DNA of 64,000 nt from Trichoplax adhaerens (GCF_000150275.1 NW_002060956.1:1759207-1823206); one strand, 5' to 3'; shown: positions 39,501-52,437, counted from the stretch's first letter. Numbers and translations: made by a program. The notes: generated by a model from the letters alone, not told the origin.

Positions 39501-39869
39501 TCTATTTTTATCTCATTTCTACCATCCTATTATCAGCTACAAGCGCATTAAAACATAGCACATAACCTTATCTTATCTATTCATAAGCATTCATTAATTT
39601 ACAGTTACTTAATTAGTAACGGCGTACCGTGACAATCGCATATTTAACGATTAAGCCACTCGATTCTTGAAACTTAGTTTGTAGAAAACATTCCTCAGTC
39701 AATATCAACTGATTTGCTTTGTAGATCTATTATCCTGATTTCCAGACTACAAAGATTAATACAGCTATTGGCATTTCTGTAGCCACTGCTCGTTTCAATA
39801 ATGCAACATAAAGGGCTGATTCTATTTTAATATTACAATTTCGAAATAGGTATAAATCGCTTATTAGTT
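36562..39869. other. Spacer between genes C and D
   Basis: 3.3 kb with no supportable exon. It should hold the promoter of gene C at the left end and the 3' UTR of gene D at the right end. The open frame at 37778-38026 has no domain signature. A TGTCACAACCCTCACTTGTG motif near 39049 resembles the edge of the long dispersed repeat. Confidence 0.5.
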
Positions 39870-42800
39870 TTATTCGCCATTTTCATTCACTATTGGCTTA
39901 TCGGATAAAGAATTGTTTAATTCTATATCAAAGTTGTTCGGTACGGCTTCATCCGGTGGCAAAACTTCAATGATGTAATACAATTTTTTGCTCGTTATCC
40001 AACTAAAGCTGTTGTCGAAATGCAGGATATCTAGTGTGTATGAACGTAAATTATTTTCAAAGACAAAAGGACGTTTGTACGCAACAATAACAACGACTTT
40101 TGTTAATTACGGAATAAGTACAATAAAATTAAATCAACAGCAGCTAAGAACAAGTTCATGAAATATATACATACATGTACCAGGATCTTCACAAAGGTAA
40201 CTGCCCTCTTCGATTACGATTTGACAATTACGTCTTATAACGGGAATCTTGATTATGATTACCAAGTAATAATTTTGTAACGAAAAGTGTTCATATTAGC
40301 TCTTACTGAAATTTTAATGCATGGCAGCTCGATACGTTGTAGAATTATTTCGAACGTGTGATTTTGATTCTTACCACTTCGTAATTTTCTTCACTTCCAT
40401 CATCATTTCTAAATACCTTTATAACACCGAATCCAATGTTGTAATAGTCTGTTTTAAATTCCCATCTAATGGCAAACAGGAAGGATGAGAAAACACATTG
40501 TATTTGTATCACATTGCTATCTAGCCGTCTTTATAATAGAGCGAATCTAATTTGGAATTATTAAATTATACTGCTTTTCCACATATGATACTACGATCAC
40601 TAATAATAAGGAAATAAAGTATGGAATTAGGCACAAAGCGAACCGTTACTCTGAAGCTTACTTTAATAACGCACCAGAAGTTTCAATATTGTAATTTAAT
40701 TTTAAAGAATCCCCTCTAGCAATTACTACCGAAGAATAATCGTCCAAAGGGCGGGCAGATTCTTTAATTAGTTCAGAGCGATAAAGAGACCGTGGGACAT
40801 TGCCACCGGATCCAACCTACTCAATTGATAGTACCAAAAATAGCAGCATAGCTGAGATCTCTTCTTGACTAAATAGGTATTGGTTTATTAAGGTACTACT
40901 GCAAATAGAGGCAATAAGTAAGCACTAACTATTGCAGAGCAATGTGGATCGCCATTTTCATCGGTAAGATTACCGCCAAGAGCTTTGGGAATGAAATCCT
41001 TATCGACGTATTGCTCAAGTATTTGCAGATGATCAGCTAAGGTCCACAATTATAGTGGTAATCAATTTTAAAACATGTTATTAGTAGAGGTAAGAAATTT
41101 GCAAAAGTTGCTGAGCTTTAGAATGCTTAAGATCAACTAAATAGTGTCATTACATCCCAAAACTTTCATTTTTTCTTTCGTTTTCTGGCTAAGGAACGGT
41201 TTCATGATTGCAAACATGATATAGAAAATTCGTGGAGCTACGATCATAAAGTAGACAGAAGCATAAAATCGTTCTTGTCAAGTTTTTCGGAATAAATATG
41301 GCGCAGTAAATACACACAGTCATATGAGTTTGCTTTATTGAAAAAAGTTAGCACTTAGGATTATACGTACCGTTAATGATAAAGGCATGTTTCATAAATT
41401 CCGGATAGTTATCCTCAAACATTCCTAACACCTATAAAGAATGTTATCTTCATTACTTGCGTAAAATTTAACATGCTTTAATACAAAAAGTTTTGAATAG
41501 ACTACTATGTATGATTACACATTGTACTCAGTGCAAGCTCAGTTTGTGATATTCCATACAGCATTTATCTACCTTAGTAAAGTGGGCTATTGCTAAAAGT
41601 TAAAGAATCAAATTAGAAAAAGATGGGTTAAAATCGTACATTAAATTACGTTTTATTTTCTACCCCACCTGGTTTATAAAATCCAGTCATAGGCATGCCT
41701 GCCATATCTTCAATAACTGTTACACCTTCTATTCTTTTTCCAAGCTAAGCAAAGGATAAAGTTATGAACCAGCAGCATTTGCAAATCAATTTGATAAGAT
41801 ATTAATACAGTATAGCTAACTTATAACGAAGGCATAATTTCTGCAAAACCCAATCTAGCAATTCGTTACCTTTTTGCTCTGCCGTTCACATAACTGCATG
41901 CCTTTTTCCGCTACCGCTAAAGCATGTTTAGTTATTTCGTCTGCTTTCATAGATAAAAAGACGCCTGTAATTTAATCGGTAACGACGTTCATATTAAGAT
42001 TATTACTCGTTTTACAATCACGATGTTATAATAAGCTACAGAAAATAATTTATTAACTTATCCATGTAATTCACAAGAGCAGCTGACCTTTAACATCAAA
42101 TTTGCCAATATTTAGCAAGAATATGGGTGCTTCATCTTTATCATATCCTATATAATCTCCAGGATAGTAGGTACGCCAAAGCTATAACGCAGAGAAAATA
42201 CTCGCGTTAGATTACTATGTTGAATCCATTCTAGTTTAAACCACATTATCTTCAATAACAAGTGATGGTGCTTGCCAATGTACCGTATTGTTCGCTTATC
42301 AGTTTATAGGATAATGCAACTAGCAAAGAAAACTCTTACCTCAGGAACATTGTCCTCTGCGACTAATCTATCAATCTTCCATTCTTTACGAAATCGACAA
42401 TTCTGCAAAGTTATGCATGTGTACGTTAGTTATCACATTTGCACAAGTAAATCACAGTAGATCATTATAATATACAAATTCGGCTATATCGCAACATACG
42501 CTTATAGCATATTAATATTAAATTTATAAACGCCAGCAAAATAATACCAGGAACTACTAAAGAGAAAGAGGGGATAGGAAACGGTCGTTCATTATACTAA
42601 TAATGTGGAGGCTGATTATTTTACTGCCATTTCAACTGTATCGCATGTCTACAGTGGTACACTATACTATCCACTATTCGCATCCAAATTAGCTGCAAAC
42701 TGCTGCTAAGTTAGCTAGAGCAGTATGGGCATAAGGTTTCATTGATACCATATAATAGAATGACTGGAAAAATGATCAGCCTCCATATTATTTCGTACTG

Positions 42801-43586
42801 GAAGTGTCTTCCAGTCCTCTCTTTATTTTTTGGGAGTCCCTGGTAATACCTTAATTACCAAGTTAAAATTTAGCTAAGTATACGTATTCACAGTTGAAAT
42901 AAAGAAGTCTAGTGTATACTATAACATACCTTCTTTAGCATTTCTTCTGATTTTTGTAAATTGAAATCTCGGGCTAAAATTAATTGGAAGTCTATTTATA
43001 GATACCGCTTACAGTGTAGGTTTGGCATGCTACATAATTATGGCTAATTGTTGACTTTAGATATTAATAGTACATTGGTTAAGTATTCGATTAGTAACAA
43101 ATTTTACAGTAATTGATGATTAAGAAGTTGGAAATGCAAACGTAGACTCTAACTGCAGAAAAATCGCTTTTAGATCTATTAGATAACATGTTTGTAAATT
43201 TCAATAGCTGATATTTTGACAAGTATGTAGTCTTGAATCCTGACCTCTCAGCCATCTCAGCAAGAAGTAATCGTCATCTAGCTCTTCTGGTGGCAAGATA
43301 TTGGTGAATCTGAGGCGAAACTACACAAGTAGTTAATATTTATGTTCAATGAATGTGACGTCTATTGATATTTTCGATTTTAGTCAACGCTAAGTGATAT
43401 AGGCCATATGAAAACATGAATACATTCCATAACATATAGTATAGCCCAATCATTAACTATATAACTTATCGATAGAAAATCGCGAAAATTGTAAAGATCA
43501 ATAGCATCTTGAGTCGTTCGAGAATAATTTACTTTATTTAATGCTTCTTGTTGCTGTAGACTTAGGTTACCAACATGACCACTCAT
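39870..43586 (-). CDS. SEC14-like protein (CRAL-TRIO/GOLD), gene D, complete
   Basis: Complete 15-exon gene, 417 residues, the longest of the array. Exons: 43533-43586, 43245-43320, 42930-42973, 42340-42402, 42088-42181, 41870-41964, 41669-41744, 41573-41592, 41371-41431, 41154-41237, 40930-41036, 40662-40816, 40375-40465, 40175-40247, 39870-40030. Start MSGHVGNLSLQQQ follows an A-rich context (AAAAAG). CRAL-TRIO N-terminal motif DDDYFLLRWLRARDFNLQ at about residues 32-49. CRAL-TRIO about 76-245, with YKPAIAHFTKVLGMFEDNYP crossing the 20-nt exon 8. GOLD about 255-385, with YNIGFGVIKV and HFDNSFSWI. The last exon adds a longer hydrophilic tail after PPDEAVP, as in gene E. Intron 3 contains a MITE-like element. 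By family, a cytosolic carrier or sensor of hydrophobic ligands. Confidence 0.95.
42600..42791. mobile_element. MITE-like element in intron 3 of gene D
   Basis: A 192-bp segment bounded by 23-base inverted repeats, 42600-42622 and 42769-42791, which agree at 21 of 23 positions (core GTGGAGGCTGATTATTTT against its complement). There is no coding content. Length, terminal repeats and intronic position fit a non-autonomous DNA transposon. A clear target-site duplication is not visible. A small perfect hairpin (42797-42815) follows immediately. Confidence 0.7.
42797..42815. repeat. Perfect 8-bp hairpin
   Basis: ACTGGAAG, a three-base loop, then CTTCCAGT. It abuts the MITE-like element within intron 3 of gene D. 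Confidence 0.6.
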
Positions 43587-44251
43587 CTTTTTGAGCTAGT
43601 TGCATAAGAAAATGTTGAATTAAATATTCAGTTCAGCACTACCTTAATAATTACTCCTTCTTTCTGCATACAGTAAATTAGTTTCATGCTTCTTATTTTC
43701 AAAAACAACGTTACCATTCATTGAAATGATAAATAACAAGACATGATGCTATTTCCTTAGCTGATAAAGGCTATACATAATGCTTCGCAGACATGATGAT
43801 GTATCAGTGATACATTTTAGATAGCTGTTATGTACATAACATACTGTAATAAATCTCTGAGCTATGTTTCTTACTAATCTTTGTATATTTTATTTTATAC
43901 TATTAATGATCTTAGACTGAATAATTGCATAATCTTATTTGTAACATTTTAGCTGAGTTGTCGTCCTACTATTGGCTCATGTTACCTAAATCTGTTCTAG
44001 TTGGTGTGCATGCTTAGTAGATATAAATAGTAATATATTGTATACTTGGAGAAGATAGAGTGGATGCTACGATAAAGAGTAGAAGAACCGGATAAAAGTC
44101 TGGACGAAGACAAGTGTAGTCTCTTTGATGCGAGATTACCACGTTACGAATCTCGATTTATAACAATGGCCTAAATCTATACTGGATCAGTCTGATCCTG
44201 AGATCCTCCATTTTCTCAATAAACAACAGTTGAAAATTCTATATTACCACT

Positions 44252-44393
44252 ATTCAGTACTGTACTAAGCTAAAGTATTGTATGCAATCTGCATTTTGTA
44301 AGATAGCCGACAATCTACGAATATTCAGTTCTGTACCATAAATCAAGTATGCGGCACAATCTACATTTTGTAAGATGGTCAATTTTCTAGCCA
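44252..44393. repeat. Two-unit tandem repeat, period 71
   Basis: ATTCAGTACTGTAC at 44252 recurs as ATTCAGTTCTGTAC at 44323. The units run in parallel to CAATCTGCATTTTGTAAGAT and CAATCTACATTTTGTAAGAT. Non-coding. Confidence 0.75.
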
Positions 44394-44938
44394 AATACGT
44401 ACAATAAACACCCTTGATTTCCTACAATATAAGTCGATGGTAAGCTTACGTTCGCTCTTGAGGCTAGGCGCCTTTGGGTAAATCAGTCCAAATTAGGTTA
44501 AGTTCAGCAAGCGTTTGATTCAGCTTGGAACGGAATATGACCAGCACTATTGAATGGAAAAAAATTCGATCCTTCCTGAGGAAAGAAAACTCAACCCAGA
44601 GTTGGATTGCTCTATGTTCAATTTGCAAGACAGGGCGAGGAGATAACGCCTTGATGATATAAATACGCAATATCAGTAGATACAAAGGTGATGGAAATAA
44701 TTAACTTGGCAGTTGTTTCCAGATCACAAAGATAGGAAATGGAAGAGACCTCTACAGCTCTTGCAGCAACAATTCCACCGTTTGTAAACAGAAGGGCGGG
44801 CACCTCTCTCGCTGACTTTTCTAAAGTACAGTACGGTGTTTAGTATGAATGTTACGATGACGTCATGGCTTACCGTATTGCGCAAGGGACTCTAATAAGG
44901 ACTGAAAGTCTTGAAAGCTCATTCAGTGGTCACGAGGT

Positions 44939-45016
44939 ACAGTACAGTACGTCGCAATCATACTGTACACTGTACACTGTACGGTACGGTACTGCACCGT
45001 ACTGTACAGTACAGTA
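44939..45016. repeat. GTAC-rich palindromic repeat cluster 2
   Basis: Dense run of TACAGTAC, TGTACACTGTAC, GGTACGGTAC and CTGTACAGTAC words, the same sequence style as 5166-5412. Preceded by a 27-base segment (44910-44936) that recurs beside the 50.7-51.7 kb array. Confidence 0.75.
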
Positions 45017-45045
45017 TGGAGTGCGTATTCAGACTACTATCCATT

Positions 45046-45083
45046 AATTATATTAATTATATATTATATTATATATTATATTA
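45046..45083. repeat. AT-only simple repeat
   Basis: Alternating ATTAATTAT and ATATTATATT words without G or C, directly after the GTAC cluster. Confidence 0.7.
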
Positions 45084-46224
45084 ACATTGGCCGTAACATT
45101 AATTTAATTTAATTAGCTGTCTCTGTATTAACAAAAATCAAGCGTAGCAAAGTTGCATCTCTATCATTCTTTTATTGCAGTGAAGTGCTTTGGAATAAAA
45201 TTTTACTACTACCAACAAAATATTGAAAAAGTTCTTGATGCTATTCTGTGCATGTTCCTATGAATAGACGGGGACCTCATTTTCTGCTTATTTCGTCTCT
45301 CATTGACACACTTTGAATACCTATGTTATTCGAGCTAGAAATCAATGCACTTTGCAATACTGAACATGCAATGATTTCAACCAATGAATAAGAGAAATTT
45401 ATGTATTTAAAATAACAAGTATTTATTTATCGACTATACTGTATTTAACGCGATCGGTACGTTATAGCCTTAATCGATCTCTGTATTTAAATAGGTTACA
45501 GACTAGTTGCAATTTTTTATAACAGAGACTAGTTAAATGAAGCAGAAAAATATCGCGGACTCGTTAATGTTAACCAATGATAATTGAAATATCTTATCCT
45601 TGCTAAGGGGCGTATCCAGCTATTGGATAGCAATGAAGAAACTCATGCCCGCACTATACAGTGAATAATTGCTAATCTGGTAAATTATTTTCATAGTTCA
45701 TAGTCAGAAGCAGCGACACAGATATTTGTATCTTCATGAGTTTTTTAACGTAATTATACATAAAAAAATAAACCAATACTGATATTACAGGCTATACTAA
45801 TAGAAAATAGAGGGTATAAGTGATTACAAATAACGCGTGGAACATCCTTCTCATAGTCAATGGAAATAAGGAAATATAGCTTTAATTATGCCTTCGAGTA
45901 AAAATAAAACACTGCGCTTGAGTTTACGAAATTAATTACATGAAATCTGAAAAGTAGCGAGTTACTTATCATATAAATGAACATAAATTTATTTGATTAC
46001 ATATAATCCTGCTATAACTGATCTATTAATATTCCTCTTTAAATTTGGTACCGTATGCTACAAAGTATTGACATCAATTAATGCAGCCTATCGTCTAGCA
46101 TCCTACCTAAGGAGAATACTGATTGCTATTGCATAGTAATTTCGTATTTTTATATGAGGCGCACAAAATGAAAATTTATCTTGTATTCCCTAATAGTTAC
46201 AACATACTAAATTGCTCCTGACTT

Positions 46225-46230
46225 TTTATT
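46225..46230 (-). promoter_or_regulatory. Polyadenylation signal of gene E
   Basis: AATAAA on the minus strand, about 33 bases downstream of the gene E stop codon, the placement expected for a short 3' UTR. Confidence 0.55.
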
Positions 46231-46262
46231 CTTGTAATGCCAAAAAATGAATCCATGATTAA

Positions 46263-49200
46263 TTAATTTTGGTCACTATTTCCATTGACAGTTGCCTTAT
46301 CTAATGGAGAGTCCGTATCTAGTTTCTCAGGCATAGTTTTATCTGCTGGTACAACTTCGATAATGTAGTGCAAATTTTTGCTCCTAATCCAACTGAAGCT
46401 ATTATCGAAATGCAAAATATCTAAAATATAAATAAATACTTGATTTTAATTGCATCATCTTTCATATATAGTATCTATTACGGCTACACAAATGTTTTCA
46501 AAATACTACGTATATAACTATAGTGATTTAATCTACTTATGAGGATATGTGCTAATAAAGTTTGGTAACTGGATTCAGGACGCGTATATTTAAAATAAAA
46601 GTTACTTACACGTTCCAGGATCTTCGCATAGGTAACTACCTTCTTCCAGTACAATTTGACAGTTTCTTCGCATAACAGGAATCTTGGTACAAATTTTAAA
46701 GTAGTACAATTAAATGAATTAATAGTAATCTTTGCTTGAAACTGACATAGAATGATATCTAAACCGTTTTAGATATATCAGAATACATGTACATCCTTTA
46801 TTCTTACCACTTCGTAATTTTCTTCACTTCCATCATCGCTCTTAATCACTTTTATAACACCAAATCCGATATTACGATACTCCGTTTTAAATTCCCATCT
46901 ATGGATGGAATAGAACAGAAGTGAAAAAACATCAGCATTCCATGCCAGTATATGAAGGTGAGCTATTAACGCTTGAAGAAATATCATAGAGTTTAAGCTT
47001 ACTTTAAAAGAGTACCGGAATCTTCAATATCGTAATTTAATTTTAATGAGTCTCCTCGAGCAATGACTACTGATGTAAAGTCTTCTAAAGGGTGAGCAGA
47101 TTCTTTAAGCAGCTCAGAGCGATAATAAGATATTGGAACTTCACCGCCATGTCCAATCTATTTCATTAAGTAATTGTGATGCCAAAAATGACAGAATATG
47201 TATTTAAGATCTCTGTTAAGGCATCAAATAAGAAATTAGCAAAACTAGCGTAATGATCATAAAAAACACTAACCATCGCAATGCAATTTGGATCGCCGTT
47301 TTCATCGACAAGATTACCGCCTACAGCTTTCGGTATAACGTCTTTATCAACATATTCCATGAGTACTTGAGCATAATTAGCTAGATAGAACCATCGTAAT
47401 GGTAATCCATTTCAATATGTCATTTGAAGGCAGTAAAGATTACACCTATTATAAATTGAAGCTGTTCAAATGAATAAAAATGATCATAATTACATCCTAA
47501 AATTCGCATTTTTTCTTTCGTTTTCTGGCTAAGAAAGGGCTTTATGATGGAGAACATGATGTAAAAAATTCGTGGAGCTATATGTAAATGAGCAGAAATA
47601 AAAATTAGTGTATATCGAATAACTTGAAACGAATGTATACCGTATTAAATAGGTTGAAATAATACACTCGTACACATTTCTAAAAAAGATTGTATTATTT
47701 GAGCACTTTCTATAAATATGCCATCATGTAACAGTATATCATTATACCATTAACGACAAAAACATGTTTCATGAATTCTGGATAATTGTCTTCTAGGATT
47801 CCTAACACCTACGAAGAATATCAATACGATTTATTATCAAAATGTGTTCAACAAATAACTATAAATTTGATCACAAGTTCTTCTTTTGCTAAGTGGTAGC
47901 TCAGCTGTGGTATTTAATAGTAAATTATCTACCTTGGTAAAGTAGGCTATCGCTACAATGGATAAATTAAAAGATTAGCACGTTAATCTTTACAATTAAC
48001 TATGAAACAACTCTAGACCAAGTTTCGATAAATTACAGAGCAAATAGACTATGTTTAAAAGTTTTGCCTGGTCTATAAAATCCGGTCAACTGCATATCGG
48101 CCATATTTTCAATAATTGTTACACCTTCTACTCTTTTTCCGAGCTAAGATGAGAATAAAGTAATGCACACAATGTTCGTACCTTCTCTTACAGGAAAATA
48201 TAGCTGACTAATAGTAGTCATTTGAACTACAATGAATTTGTTTAATAAATTACTATCAGCTCGTACCTTCTTGCTCTGTTCGGCACATAATTGCATGCCT
48301 TTTTCCGGCACTGCTAAGGTGTATTTTGTTAATTCCTCGGACTTCAAGGATAAATATAGACCTAAAATCGATAATGATACACAAGAAAATTGCTGTTTGT
48401 CACAGTTGTAAAGGTAAATTTTTTTCTAGATATAATTAAATTATCTCGTCGTACATTTCATAGACATGTCTAACCTTTCACATCAAACTTGCCTACATTA
48501 ACATAGAATAAAGGCGCTCCATCTTTATCGTATCCTATGTAATTTCCAGGATAGTAATTGCGCCAAAACTATAATTTATTATTTGAAATGTTATTGCTTC
48601 TAAAAGTATGAAAATGATCTCATCTAGTTCACCTTTAGCTCCCTCATTGATTGCAATAATTGATAATGTTATACAGCTAATTTTAGACTATATGAATACA
48701 ACAATAAAGTACAACAGTATTGTTACCTCAGGCAAGTCGTCTTCCGCGACCAGTTTATCAATTTTCCATTCCTTACGAAATCGGCAATGCTGCAAGAGAT
48801 TATATGTACGTGTGGGCATGTACGTTATCATAATTAAATTCGTTATGACTACAAATAGTATACAGATACACGGTACCTGCTTTAACATTTGTTCCGATTT
48901 TTGCAAATCGAAGTTTCGCGCTAGCATTCGATTGGAAATACATACAATATCGTTAGAATATAGCTGTATATGTCTCAGGGGCATAAGGTAGTCATCAGAG
49001 AATATGATTGGCCGATTATATGCTGTACTAGAGGTATCGTAAATACCAAACAAATCAGAAACGACTCCTTTATATCCAAAAATTACATGTCAAATTCTGT
49101 ATAGTAATAGTAATATTTTCTACTAAAGTGTAAAAGGCGAAACTTCAGCAGTTGAAGTTGTACATGTAAATCTTGCAATATATCATTCATTCTTACCTCT

Positions 49201-49675
49201 TAGCCATCTTAGCAGGAAATAATCATCATTGAGTTCTTCTGATGGCAAGATGTCGGTAAATTTAGAACGAAACTATTTGAAATAGTGAAATAAACAGTTT
49301 TAGAGAAAGCTATTTGCTGTAACATATATATATATATATATATAAACAGTAATAAAAAATGAAAATGAAAGCTATATAGCAGAAATATATGAGTAATCGG
49401 AATATTTTCTAGAAATATTGCAGTCGTAATATTGATTAAAGATGTCAAGATATTAAAATTTTAGGCTGAAACATTTGCTAAAGACTACTTAAATTAATCA
49501 GACACATTTGAAAGCCATATCTAGGCATATCTAGATAGCTACAAGATTCATAGTATCGGTAGTTTTCTTGATAAAACTTTGGTAAAATTTATGATTGACA
49601 CTAAATAATCATAATATTTACTGTATTTAATGTTTCTTCTTGTTGTGCACTTAGGTTTCCGACGCAGCCACTCAT
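46263..49675 (-). CDS. SEC14-like protein (CRAL-TRIO/GOLD), gene E, complete
   Basis: Complete 15-exon gene, 416 residues. Exons: 49622-49675, 49197-49272, 48877-48920, 48727-48789, 48475-48568, 48267-48361, 48068-48143, 47933-47952, 47748-47808, 47494-47577, 47274-47380, 47003-47157, 46808-46898, 46610-46682, 46263-46420. It starts MSGCVGNLSAQQE, with a Cys where D, C and F have His. NDDYFLLRWLRARNFDLQ marks the CRAL-TRIO N-terminal region; CRAL-TRIO about 76-245 with LEDNYPEFMK; GOLD about 255-385 with YRNIGFGVIKV and HFDNSFSWI. Closest relative in the window is gene D, as judged from exons 10-15 and the shared long tail. Intron 7 begins with GC rather than GT, the only non-GT donor I found in the array. 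By family, a hydrophobic-ligand binding protein; ligand unknown. Confidence 0.94.
49322..49346. repeat. TA microsatellite in intron 1 of gene E
   Basis: About eleven TA repeats within the intron between exons 1 and 2 of gene E. Likely length-polymorphic. Confidence 0.8.
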
Positions 49676-50754
49676 TTTCTACTCTAGATTGCGAATAACA
49701 ACTCAATTAGTAATAGGACTCTTAGATTTAATTTAAAGCGAATTACTGAATTAATTATAATACAATTATTAATATTACAGTTAATCGGGCTCCAATATTT
49801 AGCAAGTGTGATATTAATTGAATATACAGTAAGATACCTTACTTAAATGTGACTGCTATGGTACTTTCAATCACTTAAATCCTGCCTACTGTGTTCCTAA
49901 TTTAAATTTGAACTAATTCGATTGCAATTTGTTGCAACTGATAATATTATTCTATGGTAAGTAACCACAGCCTTATTTCTATTGCTTAAACCAATTTGCT
50001 AACGAAAATTAGTAGAACTAATCTGGCATCCTCAATAAAGTCCCAATTCGTATCAATTTAGTAACATTCCTGCAATTGATTATGATTGACTGACACTACG
50101 ACTACATTTTTCGTAGATGTATAGTAAGTATAATGCAAGTAGGTCGTAAGCTTTCATCTGCCTCTTAAGACGGATAAAAAATAAGCAAGTCAAAATTGTT
50201 CGTGAAATCAACAATTGCTCATTTTACCTTTAGATGGATTTACTTAACGGAAAATGATCAGTTTCAGGCTAAATCTGCCGCGACTCAATTGCAGCAGTAC
50301 AAAACTTAATTTCTCGTAGTACTTTAAACCAAAACCGAAGGATAGGTCAAAGGCGTTTATGTTAATAGGACAATGCCAGTTCTTAAGGTAACGACGGAGG
50401 TAATAGTTTACAGCTGCTTTCAGATTGATGACAGACAGTTTCGAGATGCCAGATTAAATGTGCTTGCAGTAAGGAATCAACAGATTGTTACCCATCCTTA
50501 TTTATATCTGCTTTTAGTGTTGTATACCTGCCATACGGGACTTAAAACTGTATTGTTTCACGAAACACTGCCCAAATTCTACTCTTCTAAAGAGTTTAAA
50601 GCTACTTATTACATGCCAACTCCTCGTTAAACATGACACGTCACAAAAATTTAGAAACTTTGAAAGCTCATACTTTGGTCACGAGTTGGGTTGATCAATT
50701 AAAAGTACTATTATGATATCCTTGCAGGGTCACGAGATAGATCTGATCAACAAT

Positions 50755-51655
50755 AACGTCATGTTTAATGAACATTTTCTATCGCTTCCGTCCGTTTCAA
50801 GAGCTGCATTCAATGTTATATTATTACCAAATACCAGTGAAACTTTTGATCTTGATCCAGTCGGGGAAGGATTAGTAGCCTAAATCTTCAAATCGCCATT
50901 TAATTTTGCATACTGTTACATTTGCTACTGTAAAAGCAGTATCCTATACTTTGCATCTACAAACCACACGAGTATAGTAGATGGCCATCAGTTATATTGT
51001 TTGTATAGCCATATTGCAGTGTATAAATCAGATTCATGATTTAGAAGCCCTTATCCGGTACAGAGCTGCATGATGCATCCATTGTTGCATCATTGCTAGA
51101 TACCAGTAAAATTTTTTACCTTCATCCTGATGGAGAAGGACTAGTAAGGATGATCTTCAAATCGTAATCTACTTTTGTATACTGTAAAGTATACTGCAGT
51201 AAAAGCAGCATTCTATAGCTGCATCTTGTTACTATATATCAGATAATCAACGGTTACTTATACCATCATATTGAAAATACAGTATATAAAGTAGATTCTT
51301 GATTTTAAACCCCTATAATGAATTACTCGTTATTGGATTATAGAGTGATATAAGTCATGTTTAATGAGCACATTCTATCTCTTACATCCATCCCAAAGCT
51401 GAATTCAATGTTATATCAATACCAACTGTCAATAGAAATTTTTGACTTTACTCCTGATGGGAAAGGATTAATACGGAAGATCTTGAGATCATCATTTACT
51501 TAATACTCTATTCTATACTGTATATCCACTTACTATACGAGTATAGTAGATGATCATCAGTTATTTATACCGTCATATTGATAATGCAGTATATAAATTA
51601 GATTCTTAGCTTGAAAGCTCCTATAAAGTCACTCGGTATTAGATAAGGGTAAAAT
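50755..51655. repeat. Three-unit tandem repeat, about 300 bp each
   Basis: Three collinear, diverged units starting near 50755, 51053 and 51356. Shared landmarks are TCATGTTTAATGARCA (units 1 and 3), AGAGCTGCAT / AAGCTGAATTC, ATACCAGTGAAA / ATACCAGTAAAA, GAAGGATTAGTA / GAAGGACTAGTA / AAAGGATTAATA, ATCTTCAAATCG, and a closing CATATTG..GTATAAA..GATTCTTG-like block. No frame is kept open across units, so it is non-coding DNA. Confidence 0.75.
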
Positions 51656-52437
51656 AAATTTAGGAAACGCGAATACTGTACACCATACAGTGCAGTAGTC
51701 TGAACTATCTTTTATTATTTTTTAATGCATAGTCATAGAGTTAAAAGAAGAGATTATGGAATAGATGAACTTGAAATAGAACGCACAAATAAGACCAATG
51801 AAAACCAATATAGTGGAAGAAATTAGTATACTGATACTATAACATATCCACAAACCAATACAAATGCATAGATTAAACCTTATTAGAAATCGTTATCCTA
51901 ATTAGAGTGGTTAGACCAAATCAATGAGTTAAGTAACACAAGGCACACTCACGGTCAGATCCCACGAACTAAATCATGGTATTATACGTCATTTATCTCT
52001 TTATTCCTAATACGATATTTCACAAAATTTATAATCGAGAATAGTGAAATACTGTTAAGCATATTATGATCTTATCACGTAATTATGGCTACGATAATCG
52101 ATGCAATTTTACACCTATTCCTTTTTAGTAGATTATCGATATAGCTACCGCTAAAATATCGCTTTAATGAAACATATTGATTTATAAAAAGTAACTCTAA
52201 CAATCTCTCAATCAAAACACAGAAATGATACTGATGCGGTGTAAGTATGTACAATCATATCCATTGAAACTTTTATTACAGTTCGTACCGTAATTATTGC
52301 CAAGGATTTATTATGCTTGAGTAAGAAGTAGCGAAACCTTGTTTGTTCAGCTATCGTGTAATAAGAAGGATAGAATCTACACCTGCAATTATGGTGATTA
52401 TAAGGATTTAAGTTAAATATAAGTGGTTATGGTCAAA

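Larger units (their letters stand above)
43587..46262. other. Spacer between genes D and E
   Basis: 2.7 kb with a tandem duplication (44252-44393), a somewhat less AT-rich stretch (44460-44830) with short open frames but no recognised domain, the second GTAC-rich cluster (44939-45016) and an AT-rich simple repeat (45046-45083). The 3' UTR of gene E, with a polyadenylation hexamer, occupies the right end. Confidence 0.5.

Noticed and set aside
44464-44803. Overlapping minus-strand open frames between genes D and E
   Set aside because: No recognised domain, no clear splice borders, and the two frames compete; kept only as a note on composition.
48608-48991. 127-codon plus-strand open frame and its overlap on the minus strand
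   Set aside because: It runs antisense across exons 3 and 4 of gene E; the minus-strand exons have clear family motifs.
50373-50630. 85-codon plus-strand open frame between genes E and F
   Set aside because: Longest frame in that spacer but without homology features or splice support; could be chance.
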